Positions 49,624 through 55,546 of a stretch of DNA of 55,546 nt are shown piece after piece. Both the position numbers and the translations under genes were made by a program. Location: positions 1 to 55,546 of the forward strand of contig DATAXP010000151.1 in the NCBI GenBank assembly GCA_036272935.1. Direction: 5' to 3'. The DNA is from DATAXP01 sp036272935. Lineage in GTDB: Bacteria; Planctomycetota; Planctomycetia; Pirellulales; PNKZ01. Numbering within the stretch: the first letter of the stretch is position 1; each line of letters starts with the position of its first letter. The notes below the pieces were generated by a model. That model was not told the origin of the DNA and did not search any database. It saw only the letters and a list, made by a program, of their open reading frames with translations.

Positions 49624-50829
49624 ATGGACATGCACGATCTGACGCGCAGCTTGTTTCAGAAGAACGATTCCAAGATCGTGATGCTGGTGGCCGACGGCCT
49701 CGGCGGACTGCCGATGGAGCCCGGCGGAAAGACGGAGCTGGAAACCGCGCACACGCCGAATCTCGACGCCTTGGCGGCACGCGGCGTCCAAGGGGCCAGC
49801 ATTCCGGTGAAGCCTGGCATCACGCCCGGCAGCGGGCCGGGACATCTCGGCTTGTTCGGCTACGACCCGCTCGAGTACGTCATCGGCCGCGGGGCGCTCG
49901 AAGCGACCGGCATCGGCTTCGAGCTGGGACCGAACGACGTGGCGATCCGCGCCAACTTTTGCACACTCGACGCGGCGGGCAACATCAGCGACCGCCGCGC
50001 CGGGCGCATTATCAGCGAGGAAAGCGCCCCGCTGGCCGTCCGGTTGCGGCAGGTGAAGATTTCCGGTGTGGAGGTGTTCGTCGAGCCGGTGAAAGAGCAC
50101 CGGTTCGTGGTGGTGTTCCGCGCGCCCGGGCTAGGCGGCCACGTACACGATACCGATCCACAGGCCACCGGCGTTCCGCCGCTGAAGCCGAAGGCGATGA
50201 ATCCCGACAGCCAAAAGACTGCCGAGATCGCCGCCGAGTTCATTGCGCAAGCCCAAAAGCTGCTGGCGAACGAAAAGAAGGCCAACGGCCTGACCCTGCG
50301 CGGCTTTTCGGCCCGGCCCAAGCTGCCGACTTACGAAGAGGTGTATGGGCTGAAGCCAGCGGCGATCGCCGTCTATCCGATGTACAAAGGGCTGGCGCGG
50401 CTGGTGGGGATGGAGATTGTCGGCAAGGCGCAGACGATCGGCGAGCAGGTCGAGGTACTCGAGCAGAACTGGAGCAAATACGACTTCTTCTTCCTCCACT
50501 TCAAGTACACCGACAGCACCGGCGAGGACGGCGCTTTCGCCAACAAGGTGAAGAAGATCGAAGAGTTGGACGCGGCGATGCCGCGCCTCACGGCACTGAA
50601 GCCGACGGTGCTGATCGTCACCGGCGACCACAGCACGCCCAGCTTCTTGCGCAGCCACAGTTGGCACCCGGTGCCGACGCTGCTGGTGAGCGACTGCTGC
50701 CGATTCGACGGCAGCCAGAAGTTCAGCGAGCGCGATGCGATCCGCGGCGGCCTGGGACAGTTCGAGGCCAAGTACCTGATGACCCTGGCACTGGCCAACG
50801 CGGGGCGGCTTGGCAAGTACGGCGCGTAA
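49624..50829 (+). CDS. apgM: Cofactor-independent phosphoglycerate mutase, archaeal type
   Basis: 401 residues. IVMLVADGLGGLP holds the first metal site; ETAHTPNLDALAARG, GITPGSGPGHLGLFGYDP with the nucleophile Ser, RANFCTLD, GLARLVGMEIVG and VTGDHSTPSFLRSHSWHP complete the pattern. It interconverts 3- and 2-phosphoglycerate. The short ApgM form is found in archaea and scattered bacteria including planctomycetes. ATG at 49624 is used; ATG 49630 is possible. Confidence 0.93.
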   Translation: MDMHDLTRSLFQKNDSKIVMLVADGLGGLPMEPGGKTELETAHTPNLDALAARGVQGASIPVKPGITPGSGPGHLGLFGYDPLEYVIGRGALEATGIGFELGPNDVAIRANFCTLDAAGNISDRRAGRIISEESAPLAVRLRQVKISGVEVFVEPVKEHRFVVVFRAPGLGGHVHDTDPQATGVPPLKPKAMNPDSQKTAEIAAEFIAQAQKLLANEKKANGLTLRGFSARPKLPTYEEVYGLKPAAIAVYPMYKGLARLVGMEIVGKAQTIGEQVEVLEQNWSKYDFFFLHFKYTDSTGEDGAFANKVKKIEELDAAMPRLTALKPTVLIVTGDHSTPSFLRSHSWHPVPTLLVSDCCRFDGSQKFSERDAIRGGLGQFEAKYLMTLALANAGRLGKYGA

Positions 50830-50888
50830 GCGGGCTACAGCGTGGCCTGGATCCCTTGCAGGATCGTGTCGACCGTCATGGCGGCTTG

Positions 50889-51083
50889 TTATTGATTGCT
50901 TTCCAGCAAATTCTTTTCCATCCGCGCCAGGCGTTCTTCGATTTGGTTGAGCTTGCGGATGATTTCCTTGGTCGTGCCGACTTCGCTCGCGGCGATCGGC
51001 GCCGGCGGGGGGTATTTCGGCTTGAATTCGCCCAGAATGCGGTGCTGGCCAATCGTCACTTTCTTCTGGGCGGGTGGGAACAT
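50889..51083 (-). CDS. Small coiled-coil protein
   Basis: 64 residues. AAGGAGG 9 nt upstream of ATG 51083 is one of the best Shine-Dalgarnos here, so it is probably expressed. The first half is basic and Pro-rich (GEFKPKYPPPAPIAAS); the second is a coiled coil (IIRKLNQIEERLARMEKNL). Function unknown. It lies downstream of the NPCBM gene on the same strand. Confidence 0.75.
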   Translation of the reverse strand: MFPPAQKKVTIGQHRILGEFKPKYPPPAPIAASEVGTTKEIIRKLNQIEERLARMEKNLLESNQ

Positions 51084-51202
51084 GGTCCGATCCTCCTTGG
51101 CTAGTTCGTGAGGCACAAGACGCTGCGCGGCAGCGTAATTCTCGCCGAGCGCTCCGGCAAGAAACACGCGCTAGTGCGCGGCCCCCCGGTGTCCTCGGGG
51201 CA

Positions 51203-52534
51203 CTATTGGATCAGCCGCGCGTCCAGCCAGTCGACATGGTCCTGTTCGTCGGCTCGTTCGGCAAAGTCGACGATCAAGCTGAACTGCTTGCCTCCGGCGA
51301 TGTCGACGCTCACCGGCACCGGCGGCATGCCGCCGCGAATGATCTCGCTCGCCCAGCGCTGTTGGCTGTCGACGAACACCCGCACCGTCACGCTGCCGCG
51401 CGCGAGCGTTTCGTCGTCGATGGCCACCTCAGCTTCGAATCGCTGGTACGGCTTGTCGAGCCGATACGTGAGTCGGGCGGCGCTGTGCATACCGATCCCC
51501 TTGGCGTACAGCCGGCCGCCGGCGCGCAGCGGCAGGCCCGACACATTGGCGTCGTCGTGATACGGCCACGCCAGCGACAGGTACGGCAAGTGCTTGTAGC
51601 TTTCCGCGTCGAGATCGGAAAGATACGTGACCCGCCCAGCAAGCGGCTGCAAGAACACAAGGGCAGCGCGCGAGGCCAGCCAGGGCGATTTGTCGTCGTC
51701 GGCCAGCCGCGGCACGATCCGCAGCGTGTCGCCGTCGAGCTCCACGCGGCGCGCGACGATCCGCGAGCCATCGGCCAGGCCGACGATCGTGCCGGTTTCC
51801 ATCTTCTGTCGCGGCGCGAGCAGCGACGGATTGAACACGATCGCTTCGACCTTGGCGACTTCAATGGTCATGTTTGCCGCGCCGACGGCGATTTTTACCT
51901 GCCGGCCATCGCACGATTCGAGTGTGCCGTCGAGCTCGTCGCCGTTCTCGAGCACCACGCGGTCGCAATCGCGACGCTCGCCTTCGGCGGGCGGCTGCGC
52001 ATTATCGCCAAACAGCCGAGAGGCCAGCAGATCGCGCTGATGGCGATCGGCCGGAGGATGAAAGATCACGCCGCGCACATCTTCCAAAGCCAGCGTGAGC
52101 TTGCCCAGCGCCGAGCGATCCAGGTGCAGGCGGTCCTTGTCGAACACCACCGTCGCCGGTCCTTGGCCCGGTTCGGGCGGCTGCACCAACAATCCGTCAT
52201 CGGCCAGGAACACGAGCGGCCCCAAGGCGCTTTCGGCCGGAGTGCCCCACGAAACGATCTCGTCGCGCGGAAGGTCGCGCTCGGCTCCGGCGGCATCCTT
52301 CACCAGCCACGGTCCCGCGGCGGGAAGATTCACCAGCTCGGCTTGCATCGGGGCGCCATCGACCACTAGCAGCGGCCGCAGCTCGCCAGCTGTGGCCATG
52401 CTCGTGATCGGAAGTGCGATCGTGGCGAGCAGTATCGCGCGAAACGTCCGGTGCCACTGGCTGCTTGCCAGCCAGTGCTTGAGAAATCGCGACAACACTG
52501 GCAGCAAGCTGCCAGTGGCACCCAGAACGGTCAT
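51203..52534 (-). CDS. NPCBM-domain exported protein with repeat-encoded leader
   Basis: 443 residues from ATG 52534. Codons 5-28 come from a GTGCCACTGGC palindrome; the signal proper (FRAILLATIALPITSMATA) follows. The middle has paired small beta domains (LENGDELDGTLESCDGRQVKI; GLADGSRIVARRVELDGDTLRI). The C-terminal 140 residues are an NPCBM/NEW2 carbohydrate-binding module: YLSDLDAESYKHLPY, YAKGIGMHSAARLTYRL, RFEAEVAIDDET and VRVFVDSQQRW. Likely binds surface glycans. Confidence 0.83.
   Translation of the reverse strand: MTVLGATGSLLPVLSRFLKHWLASSQWHRTFRAILLATIALPITSMATAGELRPLLVVDGAPMQAELVNLPAAGPWLVKDAAGAERDLPRDEIVSWGTPAESALGPLVFLADDGLLVQPPEPGQGPATVVFDKDRLHLDRSALGKLTLALEDVRGVIFHPPADRHQRDLLASRLFGDNAQPPAEGERRDCDRVVLENGDELDGTLESCDGRQVKIAVGAANMTIEVAKVEAIVFNPSLLAPRQKMETGTIVGLADGSRIVARRVELDGDTLRIVPRLADDDKSPWLASRAALVFLQPLAGRVTYLSDLDAESYKHLPYLSLAWPYHDDANVSGLPLRAGGRLYAKGIGMHSAARLTYRLDKPYQRFEAEVAIDDETLARGSVTVRVFVDSQQRWASEIIRGGMPPVPVSVDIAGGKQFSLIVDFAERADEQDHVDWLDARLIQ
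52449..52522. repeat. GGTGCCACTGGC inverted repeat inside the NPCBM gene start
   Basis: GGTGCCACTGGC at 52449-52460 is perfectly inverted at 52511-52522; CTGCTTGCC/GGCAGCAAG extends the stem. Inner copy of the nested elements at 11.7 and 14.6 kb, here within codons 5-28 of the NPCBM gene. Confidence 0.88.
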
Positions 52535-52557
52535 GAGCCTATGTCTTTCATAAGTTC

Positions 52558-53589
52558 TTACCGTTGGAAGATCGGCAGGTAGTTGTTCGGGATCTGCAGC
52601 ACGATGCAGGCCATGGCCGTGCCGTATTCCTGGCAGATCGAATCCATCCACGAGCCGTCTTCGCGCTGGCGGGCAATCAGCTCATCGCGAATCGCCGGAT
52701 ACCATTGCCGCCAGTACTTGCCGCCGGCGTGCCACATGGCCTGCACCGCATAGTAGTGCCCGTAGAAGTAATGGCTTTCGCGGTTGAATACGCCGCCGCG
52801 CGGCAGGCTCTCCATCAGGTACCGCAGCCCCTTCTCGATCTCCGGCCCTTCGTAGATGCCGGCACTGTACAAGGCGACGACCCCCGCCGCCGAGCGCGGA
52901 AACGCGCTCTGGCCGCCTTGGATCATGTACATGAATCCGCCGTCGGCATTCTGGCTGCGCTTCACGTAGCGCACGCAACGATCGACCGTGTCGTGCGAGA
53001 CGAACAGCCCGGCGTTGCGCGCCGCGCGCAGGGCCATCACCTGGCAGATGGTCACGGAAATATCCGCATCGCGACGCACCGGCTGGTATCGCCAACCACC
53101 GTCGCCGTTCTGCGTGTCTTCGATCAGCTTCACCGCCTTCGACAGCTTTTCGCGCACGTCGGCGCGGCGACTCATACCGTACACTTCGGCCAGGAACAGC
53201 GTGGCGAAGCCATGGCCGTACATCGGTCCGTGGCTACCGGAGCCGGGAACATTGATGAACCCGCTTTCCTGGGTGTTTTCCAGGATGTAATCGACGCAGC
53301 GATCGACCTGGGCTCCGTACGGCCCGCGCCCCGGCGTGCTGCCGCCAGCCATGAATGCCATGCCGGCCAGGCCGCACACGGCCACATCGCGCGGATAGCC
53401 TCCTGAGCCGAACGAACCATCTTCGTGTTGCTGGTTGGCCAAGAACGCCAGGCCGCGCTGGCTGGAGCGATCCCCTTCTTCGGTCATCAACTCGACTGCC
53501 GAGCGCTCGGGGTCGTCTTGACCGACGGCACGCGCACCGGCGACGGCTAGCCCCGCCGCGACTCCGGCCAACCACCCGCGACGCGACAT
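52558..53589 (-). CDS. Prenyltransferase/squalene-cyclase-like alpha-toroid protein, Tat-exported
   Basis: 343 residues from ATG 53589. A twin-arginine signal (SRRGWLAGVAAGLAVAGARA) is followed by repeated QDGSFG-type motifs of the alpha/alpha toroid: NQQHEDGSFGSGGY, TQNGDGGWRYQP, SQNADGGFMYM and QREDGSWMD. No DxDD cyclase acid motif is seen, so it is more likely a binding or structural toroid than a cyclase. GGGAGG before the ATG is part of a palindrome. An in-frame ATG at 53754 would place the repeat ahead of the Tat signal, so I reject it. Confidence 0.83.
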   Translation of the reverse strand: MSRRGWLAGVAAGLAVAGARAVGQDDPERSAVELMTEEGDRSSQRGLAFLANQQHEDGSFGSGGYPRDVAVCGLAGMAFMAGGSTPGRGPYGAQVDRCVDYILENTQESGFINVPGSGSHGPMYGHGFATLFLAEVYGMSRRADVREKLSKAVKLIEDTQNGDGGWRYQPVRRDADISVTICQVMALRAARNAGLFVSHDTVDRCVRYVKRSQNADGGFMYMIQGGQSAFPRSAAGVVALYSAGIYEGPEIEKGLRYLMESLPRGGVFNRESHYFYGHYYAVQAMWHAGGKYWRQWYPAIRDELIARQREDGSWMDSICQEYGTAMACIVLQIPNNYLPIFQR

Positions 53590-53601
53590 CCGCCTCCCTC
53601 G

Positions 53602-53686
53602 CCCCTTGCGGGAGAGGGCCGGGGTGAGGGGGGAGGAAGGCGTGTGCCCGCGTCCTCCCCTCACCCTAACCCTCTCCCGCAAGGGG
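53602..53686. repeat. CCCCTTGCGGGAGAGGG palindrome
   Basis: Arms at 53602-53631 and 53657-53686 match at 27 of 30 positions (CCCCTTGCGGGAGAGGG; GGGGTGAGGGG). It lies between the toroid gene and the next upstream gene. The 12 bp left of the left arm (53590-53601) provide a GGGAGG Shine-Dalgarno on the minus strand. Confidence 0.9.
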
Positions 53687-53728
53687 ACAGGGAACGTGAT
53701 GTCGCCCGTCATCAAGTCCATCCGTTGC

Positions 53729-54574
53729 TCAGCGGCGATCGCGGGCTTGTTCATCCGCAAGGGTCTTGAAGTAATCTTCGATTAACAGTTCGTATTTGGG
53801 GACGAATTTCTCGACGCTCGATTGCATCATCTGTTGCCGCAATCTTGGCGGCAGCTCTCCCCAGATGTCCTTGAGCATTTCCCGCACCTGGGCCATGTCG
53901 GCCTGCTGCGGCTTGCGCTTGGTCAGTTTCTCCGAGCTGTCGCTGGCCGGTTTCTCGCTCGGCTTCTGGGCGGCAGTCTGGCCGGCCGAGGACTTTGGTT
54001 GCTGCTGCGGTCGCGGCTGCGTCCCCTGCGGCTTCGGACGCCCCGCAGAGTTCGACGAACTCGACTGTTGTTGCGATTGCTCGGCTTGCTTGATCAGCTC
54101 GTCGAGCTTGCGGACGATCTCGCGATGCAGCGTGATCGTTTCTTCGTCGGCTCGGCCGGCGCGCATCCGTTGCTCGACCTCGCGCATCAAGCGGTTCAGC
54201 TCGCTGAGTGGATTGTCCGACTCTCCCGCGGCGGCCGCTTCTTCGGCAGGCGGCTTTTCTTGCTCAAGCCCCTTGAGCAGCTCGTCATCGAGCGACTGGG
54301 CTGCCTTGCGCTTCGCGCGCTCGGCGGGATGGATCGGCTTATCGTTGCTTGGCTCATTGTTGGCTGGCTCATTGTTGGCTGGCTTACCGTCGACAGCGGA
54401 CTTGCTTGCCGGCTTTTGCGGCGCAAGCTCAGCGACCGGGTCGCCGCCGAGCCCCTTGAGCAGTTCGTCATCGAGCGAGCTGGCAGCCGGCTTCGCGGGA
54501 GTCTTGTCGTCGGCACGCGCCGCGCCGGCGGCCAGGCACATTGCCAACGCGAGGAAGGAACAGGCCTGCCGCAT
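53729..54574 (-). CDS. Exported, low-complexity coiled-coil protein
   Basis: 281 residues. Signal peptide SFLALAMCLAAGAARA. SSLDDELLKGL and QSLDDELLKGL are two copies of one 10-residue motif separated by a KPANNEPANNEPSNDKP tract. A helix (LSELNRLMREVEQRM) and a Gln/Ser/Pro-rich region precede a folded C-terminal helix set (MAQVREMLKDIWGELPPRLRQQMM). Function unknown. The ATG shares an A with the upstream stop (TAATG). Confidence 0.78.
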   Translation of the reverse strand: MRQACSFLALAMCLAAGAARADDKTPAKPAASSLDDELLKGLGGDPVAELAPQKPASKSAVDGKPANNEPANNEPSNDKPIHPAERAKRKAAQSLDDELLKGLEQEKPPAEEAAAAGESDNPLSELNRLMREVEQRMRAGRADEETITLHREIVRKLDELIKQAEQSQQQSSSSNSAGRPKPQGTQPRPQQQPKSSAGQTAAQKPSEKPASDSSEKLTKRKPQQADMAQVREMLKDIWGELPPRLRQQMMQSSVEKFVPKYELLIEDYFKTLADEQARDRR

Positions 54575-55546
54575 TATTTCTCCTCCCGTTCTCGCTGGGC
54601 GTCAGGATCGAGCAGCTTTTTCAGCTCCTCATCGTCGCTTTCGGCCGGAGCCGGCTTGCTCAACTCCAGCAACAGATCGGCCAAGGCCGCTTGCTGCTCG
54701 CCAAGCTCAACATATTCCTGCTGTTGTTCGGGGGTCAAGTCTTGGCCGGTGTCGACCGCCTCGGCCAACTGCTCAACTCGCGTCTTGATCCCCTCTTGCA
54801 AGATCTTGATCAAACGTAGCTCAGCGGCGCCGTTGCCGCCGCCACCTTGTTGGCCGCCGCCCCCCTGCCCTCCCCCGTCGTTGTTTTGCTGCTTCGCCGG
54901 CGGCTTGTTCCCCGGCTCGAACGCCTTGAGCACCTGAGCCAACTCGTCGATCGCCTGACGCTGCCGACGCTGAGTCGGCTCGCCGGCGTCGCGCGAGTCC
55001 AGTCCTTCGGCGGCACTCGTCATGCGGCGCGCAATGCTCTTCATCGCCAGGCCAAACGCGCCGGTCGCCAACTTCTTGGCCACGCTGTCGGCCTCGTCGG
55101 CAGCGGCGCGCTGGGAACGCGCCACATCGCGCAGGCTAAGCAACTGGGCACGGCGCAATCCACCCGGTTGCTTCGCGAGTTCGTCGTAGTGCCGTGTTTC
55201 GGCCAATAGCTTCTCTTGTTGCTGGCGGAGCAGGCCCACGGTTTGCTCGAGCCGCGCGATCTGCTCCTGGGCCAAGTCGGCCTCGGCCTTCTTCCGACGC
55301 TCGGCCAATTGCTTCTGCGCGTCTTCCAGGTCCTTTTCCGCGCCTGCGGCTTGTTCGGCGGCGCCTCCGGCATCCCCTTGCTCGCCTTGCTGTCCGGCTT
55401 GCGACATGCGACCGCCCGCCTTGCCAGCGGTGCGGCTCGCCTGGTCGGCCTGCAACCGCCGTAGCGAACGGGCGAATCGTTCCAACTCTTCTTGCAGTCG
55501 TTTCTGCTCTTGCGTGAGACGCTGCAACTCGCGGCGCTGGTCGGGA
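54574..55546 (-). CDS. Coiled-coil protein, C-terminal part (cut by window edge)
   Basis: At least 323 residues; the frame is open to the last base, so the start is outside. RLTQEQKRLQEELERFARSL, LAERRKKAEADLAQEQIARL and VGLLRQQQEKLLAETRHY are long coiled coil. A Gly/Gln-rich tract (GGGQGGGGQQGGGG) precedes EYVELGEQQAALADLLLELS and an acidic end. This layout occurs in the DUF4175-like large proteins that sit with vWA and MoxR genes in planctomycetes; partner genes are not visible. Overlaps the next gene by TAATG. Confidence 0.75.
   Translation of the reverse strand, partial: PDQRRELQRLTQEQKRLQEELERFARSLRRLQADQASRTAGKAGGRMSQAGQQGEQGDAGGAAEQAAGAEKDLEDAQKQLAERRKKAEADLAQEQIARLEQTVGLLRQQQEKLLAETRHYDELAKQPGGLRRAQLLSLRDVARSQRAAADEADSVAKKLATGAFGLAMKSIARRMTSAAEGLDSRDAGEPTQRRQRQAIDELAQVLKAFEPGNKPPAKQQNNDGGGQGGGGQQGGGGNGAAELRLIKILQEGIKTRVEQLAEAVDTGQDLTPEQQQEYVELGEQQAALADLLLELSKPAPAESDDEELKKLLDPDAQREREEK

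Overview
The window (about 55.5 kb, GC-rich) reads as chromosome of a planctomycete, most likely of the Pirellulales type. The basis is established family distribution: a Tat-exported DUF1501 protein, a DUF1080 protein, TIGR03000 and TIGR03067 proteins, a Hanks-type kinase fused to LamG, formylglycine-generating-enzyme (FGE)-like and leucine-rich modules, an NPCBM protein, many secreted proteins of unknown function, and dense extragenic inverted repeats. I see no plasmid or prophage genes, no CRISPR array, and found no rRNA or tRNA. The left edge holds the 3' end of an ISAs1-type transposase.

Layout. 0.2-12 kb is mostly + strand: SGNH hydrolase, a DUF1080 / aldose-1-epimerase fusion, a short glycosyltransferase-like protein coupled to a Cys/Met-type PLP enzyme, IF-1, a large exported protein, a Gfo/Idh/MocA oxidoreductase and PepF; the DUF1501 gene runs opposite. 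11.7-12.1 kb holds three consecutive long inverted repeats. 12-18.2 kb is - strand: an aminotransferase, a phosphohexomutase-like protein lacking its active-site serine, then three envelope genes, two of them paralogues. 18.5-26.7 kb is housekeeping: LolA-like protein, pdxA, dtd, a DUF433/DUF5615 pair with a broken toxin, a YdjM-like protein, CvpA, accA, truA and asd. 26.8-33 kb has an HTTM pair, a Gly/Ser-rich TIGR03000 protein, a RodA/FtsW protein, and a VapC-type toxin-antitoxin pair overlapping an exported isoaspartyl methyltransferase. 33.2-46.8 kb has a HAD phosphatase, the giant kinase (frameshifted near its 3' end), a TPR metallopeptidase, a MazG-like protein, a large membrane protein, an ABC ATPase and a TIGR03067 protein. 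47-55.5 kb has a small Trp/Tyr-rich exported protein, an HpcH aldolase, a Rieske protein, an MBL hydrolase, apgM, an NPCBM protein, and an operon of coiled-coil, exported and toroid-repeat proteins that runs off the right edge.

The most striking non-gene signal is repeats. At least six palindromic or word-repeat families occur between genes, and several enter coding sequence, supplying start codons and N-termini, stop codons, a Shine-Dalgarno and kinase linkers. Separately, a 12-mer, CTCCCCTGCCCT, occurs seven times exactly (four times as the longer CCCCTCCCCTGCCCT). It is in the G-rich orientation before about 19 kb and the C-rich orientation after about 27 kb, which hints at a chromosome-polarised motif switching inside the window. 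Coordinates and starts were worked out by eye; family assignments rest on motif recognition, not database searches.
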